From contig JAXRKN010000019.1 of NCBI GenBank assembly GCA_038502055.1, positions 434,001 through 498,000 on the forward strand: a stretch of DNA of 64,000 nucleotides, written 5' to 3'. Each line of letters opens with the position of its first letter. Positions within the stretch are counted from its first letter, which is position 1. Source of the DNA: Tanytarsus gracilentus (taxonomy: Eukaryota; Arthropoda; Insecta; Diptera; Chironomidae). The notes under the pieces were generated by a model, which saw only the letters and a program-made list of their open reading frames with translations, searched no databases and was not told the origin of the DNA. The position numbers and the translations under genes are program-made. This document shows positions 11,640 through 23,239 of this stretch, piece by piece.

Positions 11640-12517
11640 TTACTCTTTTATTGAAAGTCAAAAAAGAACTGAATAAAAATTCAGTAATTTTTTCTTTATA
11701 TTTCTGCCAAAAATCTTATCGATCGGAAATACTAAAAGATTAAAATTGTTTGCAAAAAGCTTGCGATAATTTTTTTATCGTCTGTTGTGAGAATCTTTGT
11801 CGTGGCAAATTCACTAACTGGTTGGTTTTTGAGCAAGCGGAACTATAATTTTTAAAGAAAAAAAAATATATTTTTTAGTAAGGACTGACCTTTATGTATT
11901 TATAAAGAGAGCTCTAATATTTTATTTTAATTTTTTTTACAAAAGTTTAACATAAAATCTTAACAGTTAGTGTGCATGAACATGTTTTGAAGCTCACAAA
12001 TGGATAATTTTATTTTAACATTAAAAATGGTTCAAAATGTGAAGAAATTTTAATTTTTTTAAATTTTAGTATGAGCGAGAAACTTCCAAATTAAATTTAT
12101 TTAAATATTTATTTGAATTTTTCAATTAATTCGCCCTTCATATGTTAGTTTTTGTGAATATTTATTTAAACCTTATAATATTTTAAGCAATTTACATCAA
12201 GAATTTCTTCTCGTGACTAGAGATTTAAAACCCAGGTTTAAAGTAACTTTAAGATGAGGATTTATGCGTAAATTATGTCACAGACTTTAAAAATTATCAA
12301 AAATATTTTTAAAAACTAATTTTTTTGCGACGTAATTTACAATAAATCCCATTGATTTTTCAGTTTTTAAATCAATTCCTAATAAAATATTTTCTAATCA
12401 TAAAAATTCTCACTTATGATATCTTATCGAACTTATTTTTTTCCTGCTTTTATAAATCAAATTCGAATGTATAAAAGAATTAAAAATTATTCAGTTATTA
12501 AGACTTGTTTATTGCCA
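11640..12517. other. Intergenic, no gene seen
   Basis: 11640-11850 is the upstream part of the tandem duplication shared with 10850-11060. The remainder up to the Pvf 3' end is AT-rich without supported exons; an open plus-strand frame at 12416-12691 is antisense to the Pvf last exon and is discounted. Confidence 0.4.
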
Positions 12518-15500
12518 TCAAGAAATATGATGCAAGGAGTTTCTCTTCATTCGTTCATTTCTATTAGGACATTGGCCATGAGCTTTGCTGTAGTTTCCAA
12601 TGTGACACTTAATTGTACCGTAAATGCCGTTATTGATATACCTAACGAATTAAAAATATATAATATTTTTTTAAATTTAAATCAAGGGTGAGGAACTCAC
12701 ATAACTAAAATCGAATATTTACTGGATTTTTTTAAATCCATTAAACTTTTTAAATTTTTGTTCTGCGAGGTCTCCACATCTTGATTTGAAATTTACCTTC
12801 GATCGTTTAACGAAAACTTTTCCTCTCCATCCACTCTCGTTTTGCAATTTTGTTTCTCGCATTTGCATTCACAACTGCCATGATTTGTAGATGCAACAAA
12901 GTCTAATGGACATCTGCAAGGTGTCAGATGAGCCCAACTTTGAACTGAAGGTCGTTGAAGTGGCAGTGTCGTATACTCAGGCTTGTCTATGCAGTGACAT
13001 TCGGTGTGATTTTGAACAATTTTTGATTCAAAATTTTCTGTTCGATTGGGCTGAGGGTAAAAATTAATAATTAATTAAATAATTTTAATAAAATATTTAT
13101 TAAAAACGTAAAAAAAATATATATTAAAATTTTGAATTTCTTTCACGATAGTTTTTCAAGTCATGCCCATGCCATAAAATTAATCTCTCTTTTTCACAAT
13201 CAGTCGACCAAAAAATATCATCATAACAATAAAAAAAAAGTTCATTGCATCAACAATAAAAAACTTCATTTTAACTTTCGAGAAAAATCAATAAAATTTG
13301 ATCAAAATTTCTGATTAATTCTTAAAATTAGGTCATTTTTCAAAGAATGACTCTAAAAATTATTTTTTTATGTACTTTTTCACTCCCTTCACAGACCAAA
13401 TGTCAAACATATATGAAGCTAATAAAAGAAGAATTTTAAACTAGTTTTTCAGCCTCTCGCAATCATGCGAGAATTTCAATGTTCTTCGTAAATTATGAAT
13501 TATGGCTTTCACTCGAGAATGGCACAAGGTTTTCATGTAAAATGATGAAGAATAATTTTTCCAGTCGTTGACCTTTTAACTACAAACTTAATTCTCATTC
13601 CACAAAAAAAACATGATTATTAAAAATTTTGTGCTCCGTTTACTCGGCGTGAAATAAATAAACAAATTTCTTTCATAAATTGAGAGAACCACAAAGCCAA
13701 CATATCAAATTGTGTGCAGTGAAAGAATTAGAGCAAGTTGAGTTAAAGTGCATGGAAAAGTTTTTGTGAATCGCTATATTGTTCTTGAATTTTCGAGTAT
13801 GTTTACAAGTGAATGAATTACAGCATTTTAATATTATTTAAATACTCACATAAATTACTTTAAACCAAAGCGTCACATCGTGGAATTCTTTTGCCACGCA
13901 AGTTTTCTGGTACGAAGTGCAACATGAAGTGTCATCACTGCACTGGTGAATGATGTATTTTCTTGGTGAATAACTTTTGGAAGGATGATATGGCATCTCA
14001 ATGGCTTTCTTACTCGGCCATCGACACAAACCTTCTATTTTTGTTCGGTGAAAGTTTTCGTAAAAAAATTCTTAAAAAAATAAAATTTAATAAAATATTT
14101 TTGTTCTTCTGAAATTATGATTTTTTACCTTTTGGATCTTTTCTTCTGTTTTGTAAATGATGCTGAAAAATTCGATCGACACCTTCTCGAGTTGCTAAAT
14201 TTGCATTTTTATAATCCGTTAAAGTTTCTCCATTGGTAAGATTTTCCGTCTGTAAAAATTTAAAAAATTAAAAAATTATAGTTAGTTTCAAACCCTTGCA
14301 TGCTACTCTTCATTTTCATCTTTATCAGTCATCAGTAGCCCAATAAATTAGCCGTCAACTGGCTTCCTTTCTAATTTTAATGTTTAAATTTCACACTCTC
14401 ATAAATCTAAACAGTTCGAGAACTAAGCGAGTCATTCTTTCCATTTACTCTTGTCAATATTTACAAATTTTTCAGATTATTTCACTCAACACTTCATGTT
14501 GGAATGTGTCAAGTACTCATGAATGCATTACATGTTTGCATGAGATGAAAGTAAAAGATTGTCAAAGCAGTTCCGTAAATATTTTGAGATGTGAATTATC
14601 GCATGAGACACAATGAGAGGTGTCTTAAAACTTTGATGTCTAATTTCATCACAAATTGTAGTTTCATTTCTTATGAAATAAATGTCGCTTCGAGACTTGT
14701 TTTTGTTGAGTTTAAAATAAATCGAAACTTTAAATTAAAATTGAGATTAGATGAGCCAATAATTGATTAATGATTGATTGATATATAAACGAATGTCAAA
14801 TCTATTGATGTCAACTTGATTGTGAAATAATTAGGTGAAATTTAAATTAACTTAATTAAATTTTATATTTTTCATGCAGTTTTTAAAACCTTTTGGATGC
14901 AAATTGGTTAAATACCAATTTAATTAAGATTTTATCTTAATATTTTTTATCATTATTTTATTCTTAGCATTTAATTGAATATTTTTTCAACATATGGCGA
15001 TTAGACTCAAATAAAAAATGCTCAATTAAATGACTTAAAATGATCTCATCACCAACAACAAATGACTCAATTAATACCCGAATTTTTTTTATTCCACTCA
15101 AGAATTAAAAAATCTCAAATGAAATGCGATATTGCTTTTGAATGTTAATTGATGTAAGCCGCAGCTGCTAATTTAAACTCTTTAAGTTATTAAAAGAAAT
15201 TTGAGAGATGACGATATCGAAATGATGTTATAATTCACACTTTGTTAAGCTAATAAGTGAAAAAGAGAAAGATGTGACTTAAAATAGTTTATTGAATTCT
15301 TCCTAATTGAATTCATTCTTCTTTCGCGATCAATTAATTGATTTACAACTTTTTTACTAGCCGACAAAATTAAGTGGATATTAATTGAAAAAAAAATATT
15401 ATCTTTAGGTCAGTAGGAACTCATTAAGTGCTCTTCAGTCTGTGCGATCACTCAACTCTATAAACTTACGTTCTGCCCAGTAACAACAACGTCAACAATT

Positions 15501-18500
15501 TTTAAGATATGATCAGTGATAATTTTTAATTAAAAATCCGACAACTTTTACCTTTAAAGCTTTTAAAAAATTTTAAATCGTGCACTCAGAAATGAATTAA
15601 AACGATCGAGAACATGATCGGAAATTCTTTAATCTGCGCTCGAAAGTGTTCAACGTTACATTCTATTTAACAAGAATGAGTTAAAAGTAATGTGAGATTA
15701 CAATCCACTTAACACTAAAGAGTACTCGAGAGTTGCATGCAGAAGAACGATTAAAATTTGTGGTGTGGATTTATAAATATTTTGTCTTAAAATTCTCAAT
15801 CCAACACATGCGAATAATTAAAAAAATCGTCATAAAAAATCTCAATTAAAATTTCTCATGATTGCAATTCAATCCTCAAAGGCAAATTCATCAAAAACCA
15901 AAGATTCATTGAGAAAAATTACAATGAAAAGCCATAAAGAACAGATGAACGAACAAAGCGAAAGAAGAAATTGAAGATTCTTTCATGTTTAAGCATCGAT
16001 TGTGTGAGAATTTGATATGCAAAAGAATGCAATTGAAATATGAAGAGTTAAGCTGAAAGTTAGAGATGGGTCAGTGCACTCAGAATTCTCAACTTTTGCA
16101 GTTTTAACTTCAAACCGATATCAGGAAACATTTAATCTTATCCTCATTCGCTTGACATCACATAAACATCGAGAATTCTACTTGAGTCATCCGTTAGAAT
16201 ATTTTTTATTTCTTTCTCGCGTTTCACTTTCATTTTTTGCACTTACTCTCACTCTACAGTGATTTCATCAACTCTTTTTTTCAGTTTTTGTATTCCGCTC
16301 TTTAATTTTTCATTTCCTTTCTAGGTTTTGCCATCCGCACAATTTGCATAATTCACAAAATTATTCTTGATTGCTTAAAATTATTTTTAAACAAAATTTT
16401 GAGGAATTTGAATTTTGTGAAATTTATTTAAAGTTCACTAACACATCACCTGCATTGTCATAAATAGCTATTATTTATTATGACAATACAACAAGGAAGT
16501 CTCTCGCCATTCATCAATCTCATATTTTGCAAATTGACTCATCTCACACGTCGCAATTTTATCAGCATGACAATTATTGACAATATGAAAAATGCACATC
16601 ATCACCGCTCAATTTACATCTGTTATTGACTGCTGTTTAACTTGACTTTGTGTTTATGCCAATAAAAAAAAACGAGATGGCACATAAAAGGAGCAAAAGA
16701 TGCCGAGAAATTACACAGATGATGAACGAGAAAATATTTGCAGGCTTTGTTGTTAATGGAATGGATATGAGAGAAATGTGATGAGGTGCAGCTGTGTGAA
16801 ATTAAAGGGGTGGAAATCTTGATATGTTTTAAAATATATTGATTATATTTAAATTTAAAATTCAAGGATATTTTAGGATATTTAAACAAATAAACTGTAA
16901 AATCTACTTTAAATATCAAAGCTTCCACTCCCTTGGTAAAATTGAAAACTTTTACTCATTCTTTGAATTTTAAGACTCGGCAAAAATTATTGCATCATAT
17001 TTTACATAAAACTTGAATATTTAATATTTTTCGAATAAATAAATTCAAATCACGTAATTCCAATAATTGAAATGATCGTTAAAAATTAAATTTTCACACC
17101 CCGGCTGTTTATTTATTGATCGACTATAGAAATTTTTCTCGAGTAGGCAAAAACAAAAAATAAAAATAAAAATTTGATGGAACAATAACTTCCTAGAATT
17201 TTTCTAATTGAATTAAGAGACGAAATTGGGTCAATTAAGTGGTTTAATTTAAGAAGCGATGTTTTAAATTAAAAATTTCTAGTAAAAGAGGGGAAAAATT
17301 GCTGAGTCAATTTAGATTTTCATTGTCCATTGTTGTATAATAGAAATAAGGTAGTTTAAGGAAGTAATTAATTTTATAGAAAACTCACAAAGAAAATACT
17401 TTCATTTCTGCATTTTAAATTTACCCTTCATTTATTAATTAAATTCGACTTCCACCGGTTATCACTTGCACAATGAGCTCAACATCACTTAATCTACACA
17501 CGCAGCAAATTTAACATATGTAAATGTCATTTCCATCAATAAATACAATTTGAATAATAAAGAGCTGGTTTTTATGAGAGTCTTAAGTCGTAGGTCGTGT
17601 CATGTTAATTTTTTTTTCATAGCAGAAAATTGAAAGTGTTGCAACATGCAAAGAGACTTCAGTTAAATTGATTTTCATGATAATGTTGTGAATTAAAAGG
17701 TTGAAAAAATCTCATTACCATAATTAAACTCTTCCCCTACTTAAGTATTTAACGCACATGTGGGTAAACTCAAATTTCTCTCATTCTCCCCTTGATGATC
17801 GAAAAACATAAACAAGACGGAGATAAACAAACACAGATAAATTTAATTTAAATGACAATCGACTACCGAAATTTAATTAGAATTGGTTTTACGAGTGATG
17901 ATGATCAGAAAAAATCACTCTTAAGTGGCTCGAAAAATTAATAAAATTAAATTGATTAAGAGCGAAATAGGAAGGGATGTACTAATGCTGGTTGGACTCA
18001 AAATATTCAAATTTAATATTTTCGGATTTAATTTAAAATTCCATTTCAACATTTCGAGTTAACCGTCACTGTTTTTTTCTTCATATATTTTTTCGGCGAC
18101 ATCAAAGCAAGTTTTGAAAAATCCCAAATAAATGTTTTTGTTCTTGATCAAACGTTAAATAATTCACCACAAAAAATAATATATTTTTATTCCTCGCCAT
18201 TCGACCAACAACTTTCAAGGTCTTCGCAGCCATCAATCTGCATCGACTAATCTTTTGTTTTGATAATACATCAACGGTACCTTTAATGAACTTCAGTTCT
18301 CTTTTCATCTCTTAATCTCTCTGTTCAAAAAAATCACAATCTCATCACACCAGCTGTCCACTGAAGGGATTTACATAAGAAGAGTCATCAAAAAGTCATT
18401 TGATGGTAACAAAAGGCTTAGCACGAGACATAAAAGTCACTCATTGATCAATCAAGATTGCAAAAGAAGATAAAAATGAAGCAAAACGAGATGAAACTGA

Positions 18501-21500
18501 TAATTTTGATTTAATTGAGTTGATTTTCTTAAATTATTTATTTGTGAGTATTTTAAATTTTCACCTAAATTTAATCACAGCAAATTTTTTACGATTTCAA
18601 TCAATCTCAATTTAATAACTCGAGAATTTCCGTAGAATGATCGTTGTGACATTGATGCAGTGAATAAAATTTATAAATCATTTTCTACAGCCGTTGATGA
18701 GTCACAGTAAAAATTGTCTTGACCCGTCGCGACTGACTTTTCAATTAAATTCAAATAATCAATAAACAAGTTAGATCATGTTGACAAAAGGAAGTTGAAT
18801 GTGTGTGAGAGATAAGTGATTGAATTTATTTTTGATGAGATTTTAGTTGAGTATGCCCTTGTGGCACAGAAAAGGAAAAATAAAGGAATTTTGATGGAAC
18901 TTAAAAAAAATATGGGAATTTGGGATTTTGGAATTGAGGAATTTAATGGAATTTTGCGACCATTAGGAAATTTGAGGAATTTGTGAAAAAAAAAAATCTT
19001 TTTTTAAAATTTTGGAATAAAAAAAAATAAAAAAAAAAAAAAAAAAAAAAACAAAATGTTACCTCTTCAGGCCCAGGTAGGATCAAAGGGCAAAAGAATC
19101 AAAAAATTTATTTTTTTTATTTATTTATTTATTATTAAAAAAAAAAAAAAGGCTGTGGATGTAAAAGTATATTAAGAATTTTTCGCACTATTTCGTGTAC
19201 CTTAAATAATTGACGACAATAATTTAAATTTCTTCGATTACCTAATTGAGTTCCTCTTAAATAATTGAATTAAAATTTTATATTTTAAATTTTTGCAACT
19301 TTCTCTTTCAACTTTATGACTCATCGAAAGCCAACGAACCATTTTTAATTCGTCTGGCAGCGACACTTTAACCGTCGTGATAAATGACTTAAAGAACAAA
19401 TTTTCTGTGTGGAGTTGTTAAAACAAAAACCAATTAAGCGATTCTCACTGCACTGCATGCACACACAAAGTCAACATGCCGCACAGTGACACACATTAAT
19501 TTACATGTTTAGGTGATATTTTTAGAATATTATGGGAAAAAATGCAAAATCTCGGATCAGCTTGAACACTGTTGACATAGAAAAAAAAATGATGAGATGT
19601 AGGGTGGAGACTCATAACTTCTGAGTACCCAAAACTTCGGAGTAAATCTTATTTGATAAAAATCAATGTTCGTAGTGATAAAATGATCCAACAACCTGTA
19701 TAAAAATTAAACCTTATATAAATCTTGATCTTTCAATGGGGGTGTTGATATCATTTTGAGCATCCGGTATGCCTTAAAAGCTCAAAAGAAAATTATCCCA
19801 TACAACATAGATTTGCTAAAATCGTCACACATTTCATTAAATTTCATCACGAAAAATCAATAAAAAAAAAAAATTAAAAAAACTATTTTATATATGGTAA
19901 TTACAGTACTTTATTTTTTGCTTAACTATTTTTGCTTTAATAGTAATAAAATAATTTGCAGCAATAAAATAATATTTAAAGACAAAGATAGCAGGAAGCA
20001 AGGAGTTAAAATGGGAGAAAAAAATAAAATTATCTGCTAATATTACTAAGATATAAAAATACCGAAAATAAAAAAATCAAGAATTAAAAAAAATTTTTAA
20101 GAAAATTGGAAGTGCCTATGTCCAATGTCGGAAGTGCTTATGTCCATGATGGAAGTGCCAATAAATCATTTTCTGCGACTAATCAGCCAATCTTTGAAAG
20201 CTATTAATTTGAGAGCTTCAGAGTTCCACAATGGACATGTAGCCATAGTTGTAAAAAATAGACACTATGGACATGACCGTTTCTCCATGACAAACAAAGC
20301 TGATAACTCATGCCGCTCAATTTCTAATCCGATCCCGAGAGATCAAACGATGTATATGAAGCGACAGTGTGGACATGACTAAATGTCCATGATGGACATA
20401 ACTTAAAAAATGTTTCAAAACCCACACGTGGGTATTGCCGTGTAACCCACTTGTAACTGATCAGTATTGGAAATGTAATTATGAGGAAAATTTTTTGGGG
20501 GTTTTTCTAGAGAATTTTTTAAGAAAAAGTTTGGAGAAGCAATGGACAAGTTTAAGAGAGGCCATTTTGGGGAAGCCTTGGGGAAGTCTCGGAGAAGATA
20601 TCCTATAGAGGAACCAACTTCCAGCGGAGGAACCAACATCCAGCTGAGGAACCAACATCCATGAGAGGAACCAACATCCAGCGGAGGAACCAACATCCAG
20701 CTGAGAAACCAACATCCATGAGAGGAACCAACATCCAGCTGAGGAACCAACATCCAGCGGAGGAACCAACATCCAGCGGAGGAACCAACATCCAGTGGAG
20801 CAACCAAAATCCAGCTGAGAAACCAATATCCATGAGAGGAACCAACATCCAGCTGAGGAACCAACAACCAGCGGAGGAACCAACATCCAGTGAGGGAACC
20901 AACATCCATGAGAGGAACCAACATCCAGTGGAGGAACCAACATCCAGTACAAGCACCAACATCCAGTACAAGCACCAACATCAATGTCACTCGATTGCTG
21001 ATCAAATTCCGATTTCAACGATACCCATGAAGCCATATTAGAGAAAATTTGTATGGAAAATGAACATTAGGGCTATCCGTGGCACGACCCATGGTCACTG
21101 CCTAAAAAATTCCTAAAATGGCTGAAACTAGAGCCTCAGAGCTACCATCTGGCGAAAACCTGAAGTCTCTAGCTGGTCCAGGGGCCGAGATCTCGAAGCC
21201 ATAGACGGACGGACAGACAGACGGACGGAATCACGAGCATATAAGTGTTACACTACTTCGTGGGTTTCACTAAAAATATCTTTAATAATTGTTCGCTGAT
21301 ATATTTCCGATTTTAACAAGATACATGAAGCTATTTAATGAAGATTTTCGTATCTTAAGCCACATGCTGGACGTTGGCAGTTCCAAAATTCCATTTTTCT
21401 TGTTTCTTAAATTATTTGCCATCCTTACAGTAGCAAATATTTTAATTTTAGGACAGGATGACTGAAAATTCAATTTTAAAAAAATTAAATTAAATTTACT

Positions 21501-23239
21501 CCGAAGTTATGGTCCCGAACTCCGAAGTTTTGGTCCGAAAGTAGAGGGGTACTACAGCGTAAAAGAAGCAAAATAAAATTTTGTTTGAGGTCTCAAATTT
21601 TCAAGCAACACATGAATTTTCTAAAAAGATCTTAACATTGAAGATTCCTTCATGAAAAAGTGGCAAAATCTTCATTCTTGTGTAAAATTTTGCTCAAAAC
21701 TCCGAAGTTATGAGTCTCCACCCTAATATGAAATTTAAGAAGAAAATTGATGAAAAATGCGTTTCTAAAAAAATTCATTGAATTACTAAAAAAATAGCAC
21801 TATAATGCCCAATCGTATTTCAACTCGATCGAACACGAAGTTTTTTTTAAAAAAATTATTCTTAATTTTTTAATGTTCAAAAAACTTTTGATATCAAGTC
21901 AAATTAAATTAATAAATTTGGCCTAATTTAAATTTTTTTTAAGCAACTCAATTACTCATGAAATATCATTTCTCGGCCATTTGCCAACGACTGATTCGAT
22001 AAATAACAAACTTCGTCTATCCAGATTATGATTCTCGCCATTAAATCTTTCGAATGTTTTGAGCAATTATTTATTTTTATTTCATATTGAACATTTTTAT
22101 TACTTTTAATGTCTACGACAAACTGGGCATGTAGTCCATCTTGTAAATTATTAAAAAATGATTGAAAGTTTGTAAAATAAAAGAGTGTCAATTACGTCTC
22201 GCATGTCAAGGCAAAGAAAGTAAACATCATGCTGGTTGCATCTCTCATTACTTATACATAATGTCAGGTTATTGAGCTACACCACGCTTTCCTGTTGAGT
22301 CATAATTGAAATTGACATGAGACATATGACCGTAATCCAGCGAGATTAAAATTAAATTTTAGAAAAACAATTTTAAAAATTTTCGCACTTTAATTAAGCC
22401 TTTAAAGTTTTCTGGACTTTTTCATCGTCAGTTTGAATTAAATCATTGACACTTAAACAAGTTTAGCATCTTTTAACGACCATATTACGATTCCTTTGGT
22501 AGTTGAACAGTTTTTTGAATACTAAAATATCCAAATTCTATATTGCATATTGTACATGGACATGGAGTCTATAACAGCTCTAAGATATGGTTTTGCATTC
22601 AATTTAACTTTGAGATAAATACAAGATGGATAAATGGTTAATAACCGTAAAGTGAAAGAATAACTTCAATCACGAATAGTGTTCGATAAACTTGCCCTAA
22701 GGATAAAGCTAACAAAAGTTAAACACGCACGAGTTTGATTTTTTGTTTCAAGCCCACCCGCAGTTTCTTTTTTCTACAAAACTCACTTGACTACTCCTTC
22801 TGCTATGCACATTCGCATCATCATTAGGCTGTCCATTGTCATCATCATCATACAACTCATCATAATTATTGTCACTCTTCGGTAAATTTGTTGTTGTTGT
22901 CGGTCTCGTTGTCGTATGAACTCTCTTATGTCTCAACATGGCATTGGAGTTACTTTGTGCCGGCATCGTCTCCTCTTCATCATTCAAAGTGTTTTGTTCA
23001 TGATGCCTGAGATGGTGGTGTGGAATTGCTTCTTCACTAATTTTATCTTTATATTGAACACTTTTGCGAAAATCATTGAATGCCTCGCGAATCTCATTCA
23101 GTTCGTTTGAGTCAAATTCGATGACTTGCTTATGTCGATGCTTGTGATGATGACGAATTTTCTGGTGATTTGCAGTGGAAAATGTGGATGCTATGAGAAG
23201 AACTAGCAGCACTTGTGATTTAAAAATGTTTTGGGGCAT
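12518..23239 (-). CDS. Pvf: PDGF/VEGF-like growth factor (Pvf family)
   Basis: Five exons on the minus strand: 22787-23239, 14129-14249, 13850-14070, 12797-13050, 12518-12641; 390 aa, phases agree at every junction. The secreted ligand is expected to act on a PVR-type receptor tyrosine kinase (haemocyte migration, growth). Exon 1 gives signal peptide MPQNIFKSQVLLVLLIAST, then a His-rich stretch (HHHKHRHK) and an Asp-rich region. The growth-factor domain is in exon 3: CRWP, IIHQCSDDTSCC (the cystine-knot CxxxxCC motif), KTCV, HDVTLWFKV; exon 4 completes it with HTECHC. The C-terminal part is Cys-rich and basic, ending CHIGNYSKAHGQCP then NERMKR. Exons 2-5 belong together with near certainty. 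Joining the exon at 22.8-23.2 kb across an 8.5-kb intron rests on strand, phase 0, signal peptide and the lack of another candidate. AATAAA overlaps the region just after the stop. Confidence 0.85.
20105..20406. mobile_element. Possible small inverted-repeat element
   Basis: Imperfect inverted ends built on TATGTCCATSATGGA (about 20138 and 20385-20403), and the word TATGTCC/GGACATA recurs inside. It lies within the larger TA-flanked element and directly abuts the repeat starting at 20411. An open frame at 20125-20382 is probably incidental. Boundaries are approximate. Confidence 0.4.
20411..21275 (+). mobile_element. Dispersed repeat family A, copy 1, with internal 19-bp minisatellite
   Basis: Left end TGTTTCAAAACCCAC and the following GTAACCCACTTGTAAC match copy 2 at 53791 onward. 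The right part (about 20985-21275) matches 54310-54596, including TCATGGGTATCG-type sequence in inverse, AGTCTCTAGCTGGTCCAGGG, CGAGATCTCG, a GACGGACGGACAGAC run and a final GTGGGTT near the end. Between the ends sits a tandem array rather than genes. Short inverted ends of the form GTAACCCAC suggest a DNA-transposon-like element. Confidence 0.7.
20605..20985 (+). repeat. 19-bp minisatellite array
   Basis: About 20 copies of AGGAACCAACATCCAGCKG. Because 19 is not a multiple of three and the unit lacks stops, all frames stay open on both strands and produce artificial repetitive proteins with a 19-residue period. These should not be annotated as genes. Confidence 0.93.

Larger units (their letters stand above)
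19602..21723. mobile_element. TA-flanked inverted-repeat transposon (non-autonomous, Tc1/mariner-like) with nested insertions
   Basis: Left end GGGTGGAGACTCATAACTTC (19602-19621) is repeated exactly in inverse at the right end (21704-21723). Both ends are flanked by TA (19600-19601 and 21724-21725), the target duplication of Tc1/mariner-type elements. The subterminal motif ACTTCGGAGT recurs several times inside, also inverted. No transposase frame is present, so it is non-autonomous. Two other repeats (20105-20406 and 20411-21275) lie inside it and account for more than half of its length. Confidence 0.75.
14250..22786 (-). other. Long first intron of Pvf
   Basis: No internal exon could be supported. 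It holds a poly(A)-rich simple repeat (19020-19055) and a nest of mobile elements (19600-21725). A minus-strand ATG-started frame of 68 codons at 18102-18308 is open but resembles nothing I know. Enhancers could be here but cannot be recognised by eye. Confidence 0.5.

Noticed and set aside
12416..12691. 91-codon plus-strand frame
   Set aside because: Antisense to the last Pvf exon, whose phase, Cys pattern and splice site are convincing.
18102..18308. 68-codon ATG-started minus-strand frame in the Pvf intron
   Set aside because: No similarity, no signal peptide and no splice or promoter support; kept only as a note in the intron entry.
20415..21041. Long overlapping frames on both strands (122-196 codons) with repeats like MLVPPLDVG
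   Set aside because: They are readings of a 19-bp minisatellite that has no stops in several frames; the 19-residue period gives it away.
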